A DNA stretch of 53,107 nucleotides, from assembly GCA_934394985.1 (NCBI GenBank), contig CAKRRF010000017.1, positions 1-53,107 on the forward strand. The letters are read 5' to 3'. A program made the translations under genes and the position numbers. The stretch is from an uncultured Marvinbryantia sp. (lineage in GTDB: Bacteria > Bacillota > Clostridia > Lachnospirales > Lachnospiraceae). How positions within the stretch are numbered: the first letter of the stretch is position 1; every line of letters starts with the position of its first letter. Shown piece after piece: positions 1 to 6,680 of the stretch. A model generated the notes under the pieces. That model was not told where the DNA came from, did not search any database, and worked only from the letters and a program-made list of their open reading frames with translations.

Positions 1-29
1 GCGCTCTAGCCAAGCTGAGCCACACCCCG
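1..29 (-). tRNA. tRNA, 5' part only (probably tRNA-Pro)
   Basis: On the minus strand, from base 29 leftwards, the sequence has a 7-base acceptor strand CGGGGTG, then TG, then a D arm with stem GCTC/GAGC around a loop containing GG. That is a standard tRNA 5' third. The C1-G-G-G-G start is typical of tRNA-Pro in Firmicutes. The anticodon lies beyond the window edge, so the amino acid is inferred. A near-consensus promoter sits just upstream. Confidence 0.8.
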
Positions 30-68
30 TAAGCACTTTGTTTAGCGCTTTCGTTTGACGCAAATAGA

Positions 69-97
69 ATTATATATGAATGCCTCTAAAAAGTCAA
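69..97 (-). promoter_or_regulatory. sigma-A promoter for the tRNA
   Basis: On the minus strand a -35 box TTGACT (97-92) is separated by exactly 17 bases from a perfect -10 box TATAAT (74-69). The tRNA 5' end follows about 40 bases later, a usual length for a processed tRNA leader. The A/T homopolymer tract at 104-128 just upstream may act as an UP-like element. Confidence 0.85.
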
Positions 98-185
98 CAC
101 TTTTTTTCAATTTTTTTTATTTTTTTTGAAAACCCCATTTTCCCCTTATTTTATGCGGTTTTTTGAGCTTTTTCTTTTCGGATTT

Positions 186-671
186 TTACAAATCCAGATA
201 TTTTATTTCAAAATCTGTGTCTCCATTTTCCTCCAGTTGCATAATAATATAACTTGGTTTTCTGCCTTCCTGTCTCGGATATGCCAGACTGCCCGGATTC
301 ACCAAAACCACTCCACTACGATCTTCTATCTTCGGTCTGTGGGTATGACCGTATAATACAATATCAAATCCCCTGGCTCCTGCATCACTTCCAAGCATCC
401 CTGTATCCAGAGACACATAATAATAGTGTCCATGGGTCAGAAGAATATGATGACCACAGAGATCCAGCTCTTTTTCCTTTGGCAGATCACCAAACATATC
501 ATTATTTCCTGCCACCATGTCCACAGGACACTTTGCCATCCGCATCAGCTTCTTCTGACTTCCTTCTACATCACCCAGATGAATGATCCTGTCAAACGGA
601 CCTTCTTTTTTTAATATCTTTTCTACATTATCATCTTTTCTGTGCGTATCGCTTATCACTAAAATTCTCAT
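186..671 (-). CDS. YfcE/MJ0936-family metallophosphoesterase
   Basis: A 161-residue calcineurin-like phosphoesterase, probably a cytoplasmic metal-dependent phosphodiesterase; the physiological substrate of this family is poorly defined. Metal-ligand motifs appear in the family order: SDTH near the N terminus, GDVEG, GNND, THGH and GHTH, followed by the typical NPGS. I chose the ATG at 671 (MRILVISDTH) because it starts directly at the first beta strand and has an AGAAGGA ribosome site; the frame stays open upstream into rdgB, but that extension is unlike the family. It is the last gene of an operon, 32 bp after rdgB, an arrangement common in Clostridia. No clear terminator follows. Confidence 0.9.
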   Translation of the reverse strand: MRILVISDTHRKDDNVEKILKKEGPFDRIIHLGDVEGSQKKLMRMAKCPVDMVAGNNDMFGDLPKEKELDLCGHHILLTHGHYYYVSLDTGMLGSDAGARGFDIVLYGHTHRPKIEDRSGVVLVNPGSLAYPRQEGRKPSYIIMQLEENGDTDFEIKYLDL

Positions 672-703
672 CTTTATTCCTTCTAACCCGTTCCCTGTTC
701 TCT

Positions 704-1309
704 TTAAACCATCTGTTCCAACATTTGTTTCTTTACCGCACGCAGAGCTTTCCCTCTGTGACTCAGGTTGTTTTTCTCTTCCGGAGAAATTTCTGCTGAA
801 GTACATCCGTAATCATCCAGCCAGAAAATCGGATCGTAGCCAAATCCATTCTCTCCTGCAATATGATCGGCAATTCTTCCTTCCATGGTTCCGTATCCGA
901 TCGTACTCGTTCCTCCCGGAAATACCGCTGCTACAGCGCAGACAAATCTTGCCGTCCGCTGTTCTTTTGGCACTCCTTTCAACCGCTCCAGAATATGATT
1001 GTTCTTTATATCATAAGAAGTATGCTCTCCCATGTAACGCGCAGAATAAATCCCCGGCTCCTTATTCAGGAAGTCAATCTCCAGTCCAGAGTCATCCGCC
1101 ATAACAATATCGTCTGGGAGAAGCTCTGCAATAGCCTTCGCCTTAATCAGCGCATTCTCCTGAAACGTAGTTCCGTCTTCCACGATCTCTTTTTCCACGC
1201 CTGCTTCTTTCATAGATAGAATCGGCAGATTCAGATCCGCCATAATCATTCGGATCTCCTTCATTTTATCTTTATTTCCTGTTGCAAATATAATTCTTTT
1301 TGCCTTCAT
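704..1309 (-). CDS. rdgB: RdgB/HAM1 XTP/dITP diphosphatase
   Basis: A 201-residue house-cleaning nucleotide pyrophosphatase that hydrolyses dITP, XTP and related non-canonical purine triphosphates to monophosphates, keeping them out of DNA and RNA. The N-terminal FATGNKDKMKEI is the family signature for triphosphate binding. The acidic motifs DDSGLEID and the C-terminal FGYDPIF and SHRGKAL segments are all present and in order. Length is normal (about 195-205). It lies between the secreted protease gene and the YfcE-like phosphodiesterase with short gaps, so it is probably co-transcribed from the promoter near 3853-3882. Confidence 0.96.
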   Translation of the reverse strand: MKAKRIIFATGNKDKMKEIRMIMADLNLPILSMKEAGVEKEIVEDGTTFQENALIKAKAIAELLPDDIVMADDSGLEIDFLNKEPGIYSARYMGEHTSYDIKNNHILERLKGVPKEQRTARFVCAVAAVFPGGTSTIGYGTMEGRIADHIAGENGFGYDPIFWLDDYGCTSAEISPEEKNNLSHRGKALRAVKKQMLEQMV

Positions 1310-1332
1310 TACTTTTCATCCATTCCCTGTTT

Positions 1333-2655
1333 TCATTTCTCGGTTGTGTATAGTTTCATACAGACATTACATCCATATTCTGTCTCTGTTCCAGTCCATT
1401 TTGCTCCATTATGGCTGATATAACCATCTCCGTCTGACAAATCAGCCTCTGTTGTCGCCTTATCCGCTGCATACTCTGTTGCCACCGGATAATCTGTGTC
1501 CGGTGTATGCACTTTTACTATCACAGCATATGGTTTTCCCTTTTCCAGATGAACCGGTTCTTCCAGCCGAACAGTATAGTAGCCGGCATTATGAAAGCTG
1601 CCAGAGGCTTTTATTTCTTCCAGTAACGCATTCGAAAGATCTTTTTCTCCATCCATCACTGACACGCTGTACTCTGTATCCGGGCCTACTGCATAAAATC
1701 CGACTGCATTCAGCCATTCTTCTCTTTCAGCCTGAAAGAGATTGGCAAAATAACAGGTTCCGTCTCCATAGCCCAATTGTCCTACCCATCCACACAAATC
1801 TGTCTGATACAGATGATCGTAATTATCTGCATCTTCTATGTCGGTATAACAAATTGTATTTCTTCCAATACATACATCATCATAAGACACATAAAAAATC
1901 CCGTTTTCGCCAAATTCCGTTCCCCAGCTGTTCTGACAGACAAACGCTCCGTCATTCTTTGTTTTATAATTGAATTTTTCCGCCGGATACGTGTCGTCCC
2001 AACCAATAATCAAAATATCATGATTTGCCGTTTTTTCTCCCGGATATAGATAAGAGTAATTCAGCTGATTGTAATATACGGAAGAAGAAAATGCTGTGGC
2101 CATATCCATATACACCGAAGACTGTACTGCGCCATACTGATAAACAGCGCTTTTGATCGCTTCATAATCTTTTTCCTGAAGGATCTGCATTTCCTGCACA
2201 TGTTTTACCGCCGCCAGTGATTCATCCGAGACACCATCTCCATAAGGATCATCTTTTTCCAGGACAGGTCCCTGCCATCCGGCAAGATAAGCCATTACCA
2301 TTGTATAATCTCCGCCATCATTCTGGCTTCTGGAAAAAGAATTCAGAAGTGACATATGATCCGCCGAAAACTGTTCTTTTTCCTCCGGCAGCAAAACCGA
2401 TTCCAAGGCAGAAGATGATGCCATTGCCCAACAGGTGCCAAAATCTCCCTGATTTTTTACAGTGGGTGCTTTTTTCTGTTCTCTTAAATCATATTTCTCT
2501 GGCAAAACAGCCTTTTCCTCTGTCACCAGACGCTGTCTGTACACAACTGCTCCATTCTCCTGTTCTCTGGTAACTGAATATAGTTGAACAAGAAGACCTG
2601 CGCACAGACATAATAATGCTGCTGCAAACAATTTTTCTAGTTTTTTGATTGTCAT
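1333..2655 (-). CDS. secreted papain-like (C1 family) cysteine protease
   Basis: A 440-residue C1-family peptidase exported by an N-terminal hydrophobic segment (residues 7-26). The catalytic set is visible: Gln69 and Cys75 in NQGDFGTCWA, His212 in NHDILIIGWDD and Asn242 in QNSWGTEFGENG. The mature domain starts near LPEKYDLRE (51-59). Residues about 290-440 form a beta-rich C-terminal region resembling the lectin-like domain found after clostridial C1 peptidases. There is no long propeptide. Its ATG overlaps the stop of the upstream RNA methyltransferase gene (ATGA), so the two are translationally coupled although their functions look unrelated. Substrates are unknown; host or surface protein degradation is an inference. 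Confidence 0.88.
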   Translation of the reverse strand: MTIKKLEKLFAAALLCLCAGLLVQLYSVTREQENGAVVYRQRLVTEEKAVLPEKYDLREQKKAPTVKNQGDFGTCWAMASSSALESVLLPEEKEQFSADHMSLLNSFSRSQNDGGDYTMVMAYLAGWQGPVLEKDDPYGDGVSDESLAAVKHVQEMQILQEKDYEAIKSAVYQYGAVQSSVYMDMATAFSSSVYYNQLNYSYLYPGEKTANHDILIIGWDDTYPAEKFNYKTKNDGAFVCQNSWGTEFGENGIFYVSYDDVCIGRNTICYTDIEDADNYDHLYQTDLCGWVGQLGYGDGTCYFANLFQAEREEWLNAVGFYAVGPDTEYSVSVMDGEKDLSNALLEEIKASGSFHNAGYYTVRLEEPVHLEKGKPYAVIVKVHTPDTDYPVATEYAADKATTEADLSDGDGYISHNGAKWTGTETEYGCNVCMKLYTTEK

Positions 2656-3806
2656 TTTATTTCTTTTGGTCTTGGCGGTCTTGGTCCCAGGAACTGATAA
2701 AAATACGTCTTCATCATACCATTATAGATTTTCCTGTTTTTATCCGCTTTTTTTCCTATATATTTTTCTGCATCTTCGTATGCGGTAATCACATATTCTG
2801 ACCAGCAGTCCAGTCTCTGAAATGCCGCTCCGATTTCACGGTAAAGCTGTGGCAAATTTGCTTTTTCCTCAATTCGTTCTCCATACGGAGGATTGGTAAT
2901 AACAAACCCATACTTTTTCGGATGATTCAATTCCGCCACCGGTCTCTGCTGAAAATGAATCAAGTGATCCACTCCTGCCAGCCTGGCATTTTCTCTTGCA
3001 GCCTTTACCACATTTGGATCAATATCATATCCCTGAATATCAGTCTCTATCTGATCATCCACCAGATCATGCGCCTCATCCATAGCATCATACCAGCACT
3101 TCTTCGGAATCAGATTCATCCATTGTTCTGCAAGGAAACTACGATTCATGCCCGGTGCGATATTGGCTGCTATCATTGCAGCCTCTATTGGGAAAGTGCC
3201 GCTTCCGCAAAACGGGTCTACCAGAATACGTTCTTTTTTCCATGGAGTAAACAAGATCAGTGCCGATGCCAGCGTCTCTGTAATCGGAGCCTTGCTGGTC
3301 AACCTGCGATATCCTCTTTTATGTAATGATTCTCCCGATGTATCCAGTCCGATCACCGCTTCATCCTTCATAAATGCCACACGCACCGGATAAGATGGTC
3401 CATCTTCCTGAAACCATTCTTTATGATAAACTGATTTCAGTCTTTCTACCATGGCTTTTTTCATAATGGACTGAATATCTGACGGACTGAACAGCTTGCT
3501 TTTAATCGAAGTGGCTTTGGCAACCCAGAATTTTCCATTTTCCGGAATAAACTGCTCCCACGGAAGCGCTTTGGTACCTTCAAAAAGTTCATCAAATGTC
3601 TCTGCATGCACAGTTCCAACCTTGATCAGAATTCTTTCTGCTGATCTCAGAAAGACATTGGCATAACAGACCGCTTCCATGTCTCCGATAAATGTTACCT
3701 TGCCATCTTCAACTTTACTGACATCGTAGCCCAGATCCAGAATTTCTCTTTTCAACACTGCTTCCATGCCAAAATGACATGGCGCAATCAGTTCTATTCT
3801 TTCCAT
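2652..3806 (-). CDS. THUMP-domain class I RNA methyltransferase (RlmL/YpsC type)
   Basis: A 384-residue SAM-dependent RNA methyltransferase of the COG0116 group, related to the N-terminal half of E. coli RlmL, which makes m2G in 23S rRNA. The N-terminal 1-160 carries the ferredoxin-like plus THUMP RNA-binding region. The catalytic domain has the SAM motif DPFCGSGTF (197-205) and the base-methylation motif NPPYG (305-309). Size matches stand-alone Firmicutes YpsC proteins. A GGAGG ribosome site lies about 10 bases before the ATG. It is the first gene of the 3806-186 operon. Confidence 0.9.
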   Translation of the reverse strand: MERIELIAPCHFGMEAVLKREILDLGYDVSKVEDGKVTFIGDMEAVCYANVFLRSAERILIKVGTVHAETFDELFEGTKALPWEQFIPENGKFWVAKATSIKSKLFSPSDIQSIMKKAMVERLKSVYHKEWFQEDGPSYPVRVAFMKDEAVIGLDTSGESLHKRGYRRLTSKAPITETLASALILFTPWKKERILVDPFCGSGTFPIEAAMIAANIAPGMNRSFLAEQWMNLIPKKCWYDAMDEAHDLVDDQIETDIQGYDIDPNVVKAARENARLAGVDHLIHFQQRPVAELNHPKKYGFVITNPPYGERIEEKANLPQLYREIGAAFQRLDCWSEYVITAYEDAEKYIGKKADKNRKIYNGMMKTYFYQFLGPRPPRPKEIK

Positions 3807-3852
3807 GTAAAGGACTTCCTCCGTTATTTCTATCTCTTTTGTATACCCTACT

Positions 3853-3882
3853 ATATTAAGGTTCCAAAACCCTATCTGTCAA
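3853..3882 (-). promoter_or_regulatory. candidate promoter of the RNA methyltransferase-rdgB operon
   Basis: On the minus strand a perfect -35 TTGACA (3882-3877) is followed after 18 bases by TAATAT (3858-3853). It overlaps the last codons of the rhodanese gene, so the downstream operon could be transcribed both by read-through and from here. The -10 match is moderate. Confidence 0.55.
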
Positions 3883-4202
3883 TATCTCTCTTTTATTTTT
3901 CCCCTGCATGATTTTATTCCGCCAGCCAGAGCGCTGACAGGAATGCCTTTTTCTGCCAGTTCTTTTGCCGCTGCAAAACTGGTAGGTCCCCGTTCGCAGT
4001 AAAGAATGATTCGCTTTTTCTTCCATATGTTCTGAAATTCTCTGCTGGCAATGTATCTCGTCCAGTCATGATACGGAATGTTGACCGCATTTCTGATATG
4101 CTCTTTTTCATAGACCGAAGGCTCCCGGAGATCAATAATAATGCATTCCTCATCCCATATATATCTTTCCATTTCGTCTGGCGCAATTATATGAAACCTC
4201 AT
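3879..4202 (-). CDS. single-domain rhodanese-like protein
   Basis: A 107-residue rhodanese fold protein, probably a cytoplasmic sulfurtransferase or persulfide carrier. The N-terminal IIIDLREPSVYEKEHI matches the first conserved rhodanese block, and the active-site loop YCERGPTS carries Cys69 followed by an Arg. There is no signal peptide or second domain. The ATG is preceded very closely by a GGGGGGAGG stretch. It has its own extended -10 promoter (4218-4223) and sits alone between two transcription units. A partner cannot be named from context. Confidence 0.85.
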   Translation of the reverse strand: MRFHIIAPDEMERYIWDEECIIIDLREPSVYEKEHIRNAVNIPYHDWTRYIASREFQNIWKKKRIILYCERGPTSFAAAKELAEKGIPVSALAGGIKSCRGKIKERY

Positions 4203-4217
4203 AACCTCCCCCCTTAT

Positions 4218-4226
4218 ATTATACCA
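4218..4226 (-). promoter_or_regulatory. extended -10 promoter for the rhodanese gene
   Basis: On the minus strand TGG-TATAAT (4226-4218) gives a perfect -10 with the TGn extension. No good -35 lies 17 bases upstream, which fits an extended -10 promoter. Start of transcription would be near 4211, leaving a very short leader before the ATG at 4202. Confidence 0.55.
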
Positions 4227-4282
4227 TATGATATATTCTGAAAAAGGTCATAAACTTTGAGTCTTCTTGGCTGAGATAAAAC

Positions 4283-4308
4283 AGTCTGCCGAATTACTCC
4301 GGCAGACC
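4283..4308 (-). terminator. intrinsic terminator after the 58-residue protein gene
   Basis: GTCTGCCG (4284-4291) pairs perfectly with CGGCAGAC (4300-4307) across an 8-base loop. Reading leftwards the stem is followed by TGTTTTATC, a modest U tract. It lies 23 bases beyond the stop of the small minus-strand gene at 4331. Confidence 0.65.
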
Positions 4309-4330
4309 ATGCTACTCTTATAGACACTAT

Positions 4331-4507
4331 CTAATATTCTTCTTTATTTCCACTCTTTTCGGCAGTATATTTATCTGCGGTATTTTTTTCAGAATTATCC
4401 GTACGGTTTTTCGTGGAATTCTGACTCTTACTGCAATTAGATGCAGTTGTCTCAGCTCTGTTTCCACTTACTGTGTTCTTATCCTGAAAATTCTTATTTT
4501 TGCTCAT
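4331..4507 (-). CDS. small hydrophilic protein of 58 residues, unknown function
   Basis: A short gene with a consensus AGGAGGT ribosome site and ATG at 4507. It encodes MSKNKNFQDKNTVSGNRAE..., rich in Asn, Ser, Lys, Thr and Glu, with one Cys, no hydrophobic segment and no predicted fold that I can name. The amino-acid makeup is that of a disordered cytoplasmic protein, similar in flavour to the small Asn/Lys-rich proteins common in Clostridia, some of which are spore-associated. It does not carry the alpha/beta SASP signature. It is followed at once by a terminator, so it is monocistronic. Reality of the gene is supported by the strong ribosome site and by the terminator; function is unknown. 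Confidence 0.65.
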   Translation of the reverse strand: MSKNKNFQDKNTVSGNRAETTASNCSKSQNSTKNRTDNSEKNTADKYTAEKSGNKEEY

Positions 4508-4579
4508 CACAAATACCTCCTGAAAATATTAATTTTTTGTTACGGTATTTATTATTTCTTAATAATTTCAAAATATGTA

Positions 4580-4608
4580 TTGCAATTTTTACCAAATTAT
4601 ATTATAAT
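4580..4608 (+). promoter_or_regulatory. strong sigma-A promoter of candidate small RNA 1
   Basis: On the plus strand TTGCAA (4580-4585), a 17-base A/T-rich spacer and a perfect TATAAT (4603-4608). The predicted start of transcription is near 4615, exactly where a hairpin begins. No plus-strand gene starts within reach before the terminator at 4666-4698. Confidence 0.8.
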
Positions 4609-4614
4609 GTCTCC

Positions 4615-4705
4615 AGTAAGAGTTATCACTCTTACAACCCCTTATTAATTATTTATACTCCCCTCGAAACAGCCGGTAGCTCCCCTACCGGCTGTTTCAT
4701 TTTGC
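4615..4705 (+). ncRNA. candidate small regulatory RNA 1 (about 90 nt, C-rich)
   Basis: The predicted transcript starts with a perfect 7-bp hairpin (GTAAGAG 4616-4622 with CTCTTAC 4629-4635). An unpaired stretch at 4636-4665 follows with two C-rich blocks, AACCCCUUAUU and ACUCCCCUC, and the unit ends in a 14-bp terminator hairpin whose loop is CUCCC. No start codon with a ribosome site lies inside. The architecture (5' hairpin, C-rich single strand, terminator) is that of csRNA-like or RoxS-like small RNAs that mask Shine-Dalgarno sequences. That function is inferred. Confidence 0.65.
4666..4703 (+). terminator. intrinsic terminator of small RNA 1
   Basis: GAAACAGCCGGTAG (4666-4679) pairs perfectly over 14 bp with CTACCGGCTGTTTC (4685-4698), loop CTCCC, followed on the plus strand by ATTTT. 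The minus-strand flank has no T tract, so it faces right. No plus-strand gene lies upstream within the window, so it must belong to the short unit starting near 4615. Confidence 0.85.
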
Positions 4706-4723
4706 GATCACCAAAGGATTTCC

Positions 4724-4752
4724 TTGATTTCTATATCCATCTGCATTATACT
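4724..4752 (+). promoter_or_regulatory. promoter of the CPYC lipoprotein gene
   Basis: TTGATT (4724-4729), 17-base spacer, TATACT (4747-4752). Transcription would start near 4759, about 28 bases before the ATG at 4787. Confidence 0.65.
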
Positions 4753-4786
4753 AAATTATATTGAATCAAAGGGGAGAATCATTTAT

Positions 4787-5473
4787 ATGAAGAAAAAATG
4801 GAAGCTTTTGCTTCTTCTGGCTGTCAGTTCCACACTTTTACTGTCTGGATGTCGCCGTAAACCAATAGAAACTGAAAGCGAAACAGAAACTCAGTCAGAG
4901 ACACAGTCAGAAACAGAAAAAATAACAGAAAAACAGACAGAAAAGCAAACAGAGCAAAAAACCACAACTTCTGCTCAAAAGAAAAACACTTCACAGACAG
5001 AGAAAAAAACTTCTGTGCAGCCAAATGAAAATCAGACCAAAAAGAACAATACCTCTGCAAACAGCTCTGCTGTTCAGACCTGTCCTTATTGTTATCAGAG
5101 CTTCAGCACCACGCCAGACGCTGACGGTTCTTCGGAATATTCCAGACACTACGCTCAGGAAAAGGCTTATGCTGATATGTATGGCATTCAGCCAGGAAAC
5201 GTCTCTGGTGACAGCAGTTCTGCCGGCAGTTCTTCAGACAACAGTTCTTCCAGTGACAGCAGTGACTCCTATGCACAATGTCCTTATTGTTATCAGTGGT
5301 TTTCCACTACCCCGGATGCATCAGGTTATTCTCCATATGGAGAACATGAAGCTGCCGAATCTGCCGCTGCTAACTCCAGTGCAAATCCAACACAGCAATA
5401 TCAGGAATGTCCATATTGCGGACTGTGGCTGGATTCCGGTACTTATCAGGATCATATCACCAACGGGTATTAA
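4787..5473 (+). CDS. lipoprotein with three CPYC zinc-finger-like modules
   Basis: A 228-residue predicted lipoprotein. The signal peptide ends in the lipobox LLLSGC (Cys22). Residues about 25-85 are a low-complexity Glu/Thr/Gln/Lys linker. Three similar modules follow: TCPYCYQSFSTTPDADG, QCPYCYQWFSTTPDASG and ECPYCGLWLDSG, the first two separated by a Ser/Asp-rich linker, each with one or more His roughly 20 residues later. CxxC plus His suggests metal-binding fingers on the outer face of the membrane, an unusual location. The ATG at 4787 is chosen because it starts the signal peptide and has an AAAGGGGAG ribosome site; the frame is open slightly upstream. Monocistronic. I know of no defined family for it; function unknown. 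Confidence 0.8.
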   Translation: MKKKWKLLLLLAVSSTLLLSGCRRKPIETESETETQSETQSETEKITEKQTEKQTEQKTTTSAQKKNTSQTEKKTSVQPNENQTKKNNTSANSSAVQTCPYCYQSFSTTPDADGSSEYSRHYAQEKAYADMYGIQPGNVSGDSSSAGSSSDNSSSSDSSDSYAQCPYCYQWFSTTPDASGYSPYGEHEAAESAAANSSANPTQQYQECPYCGLWLDSGTYQDHITNGY

Positions 5474-5503
5474 ATCTTTTCAGACAGGCAAAGCTTATAA
5501 ATA

Positions 5504-5539
5504 TAAAAAAAGAATGTGTCGCGGCACATTCTTTTTTTA
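5504..5539. terminator. bidirectional terminator between the lipoprotein gene and sigA
   Basis: A-tract plus GAATGTG (5505-5518) pairs with CACATTC plus T-tract (5525-5538). Both strands end in a run of at least seven T, as expected for a shared terminator of convergent genes. Confidence 0.9.
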
Positions 5540-5555
5540 TGTCTGTATTCTTATC

Positions 5556-6680
5556 TTACACCAGGAAATCTCTCAGTCTCTTGCTTCTGGACGGATGTCT
5601 CAGTTTTCTCAATGCTTTCGCCTCAATCTGACGAATACGCTCACGTGTAACATTGAATTCTTTTCCCACTTCCTCCAGGGTACGTGCTCTTCCATCAACC
5701 AGACCAAATCTCAACTGTACGACCTGTCTCTCTCTGTCTGTCAGAGATTCCAGTGCAGTGCTCAACTCTTCTCTCAGCATAGAGAACGCTGCTGAATCTG
5801 CCGGAGACAGGGCAGAATCATCCTCAATAAAGTCACCAAGATGACTATCATCCTCTTCACCAATCGGCGTATCCAGAGAAACCGGATCTCTGGAGATTTT
5901 CAGAACTTCACGCACTCTGGCAACCGGCACTCCCAATCTGTCAGCTACTTCCTCTGGGGTCGGTTCACGTCCAAGCTCCTGCAGCAGAGTTCTTGTCATA
6001 CGCAAAGTCTTATTGATCGTCTCAACCATATGCACCGGCACACGAATGGTTCTTCCTGTATCTGCAATACCACGGGTAATAGCCTGTCTGATCCACCATG
6101 TAGCATAAGTACTGAATTTAAACCCTTTGGAATAATCAAACTTATCCACTGCTTTCATCAGTCCCATATTTCCTTCCTGAATCAGATCCAGAAATGGCAT
6201 ACCACGGCCCACATATTTTTTGGCAATGCTGACTACCAGTCGTAAGTTTGCTTCAATCAGCTGCTTCTTGGCACTTTCATCACCGGCTTCTACACGCTGT
6301 GCCAGCGCCACCTCTTCCTCAGTCGACAGAAGTGGTACATTTCCTATTTCTTTCAGATACATACGTACCGGATCTTCGGTACTGACTCCCTCCAGAACAT
6401 CTGCATCATCAATGATCTCTACTTCATCTTCCTCGCTGAGAATCACTTCATCATCGGTATCCAGAAGCAGATCTGTTGTGTCATCCACATTATCATCCTG
6501 AAGCACATCAATGTTGTTCTTTTCCAGATACTCCAGAATCAGATCCATTTTTTCTTCATTGATTGGCATAGAAGCAAAGGCATCATTTACCTGCTTATAA
6601 GTCAGCACATTCTTTTTTGTCTTGGCTTCTTCTACTAATTTTGTAAGTATCTTCGTGAACTGTTCCTGTAATTCATCCAT
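5556..6680 (-). CDS. sigA: housekeeping RNA polymerase sigma factor SigA (RpoD)
   Basis: A 374-residue group 1 sigma factor giving promoter recognition to RNA polymerase. A short region 1.1 (1-70) is followed by an acidic linker, region 1.2 from [12 protein letters not shown], region 2 with the core-binding and -10 melting helix ([19 protein letters not shown]), region 3, and region 4 with the helix-turn-helix [19 protein letters not shown] near the end. Length is typical for Firmicutes. The ATG lies inside the last codons of the upstream clpX-like gene (8-bp overlap) with AGGAG 12 bases ahead, so translation is probably coupled. dnaG, the usual neighbour of sigA in Firmicutes, is not next to it here. 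Confidence 0.97.
   Translation of the reverse strand: MDELQEQFTKILTKLVEEAKTKKNVLTYKQVNDAFASMPINEEKMDLILEYLEKNNIDVLQDDNVDDTTDLLLDTDDEVILSEEDEVEIIDDADVLEGVSTEDPVRMYLKEIGNVPLLSTEEEVALAQRVEAGDESAKKQLIEANLRLVVSIAKKYVGRGMPFLDLIQEGNMGLMKAVDKFDYSKGFKFSTYATWWIRQAITRGIADTGRTIRVPVHMVETINKTLRMTRTLLQELGREPTPEEVADRLGVPVARVREVLKISRDPVSLDTPIGEEDDSHLGDFIEDDSALSPADSAAFSMLREELSTALESLTDRERQVVQLRFGLVDGRARTLEEVGKEFNVTRERIRQIEAKALRKLRHPSRSKRLRDFLV

Noticed and set aside
98..195. Terminator after the YfcE-like gene
   Set aside because: The only hairpin (GGATTT/AAATCC around 180-195) is 6 bp, overlaps the stop codon and has no clean T tract behind it; the A/T run belongs to the tRNA promoter region.
5025..5795. Plus-strand open frame of 256 codons
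   Set aside because: It is out of frame with the lipoprotein gene, crosses the terminator at 5504-5539 and runs antisense into sigA; not a gene.
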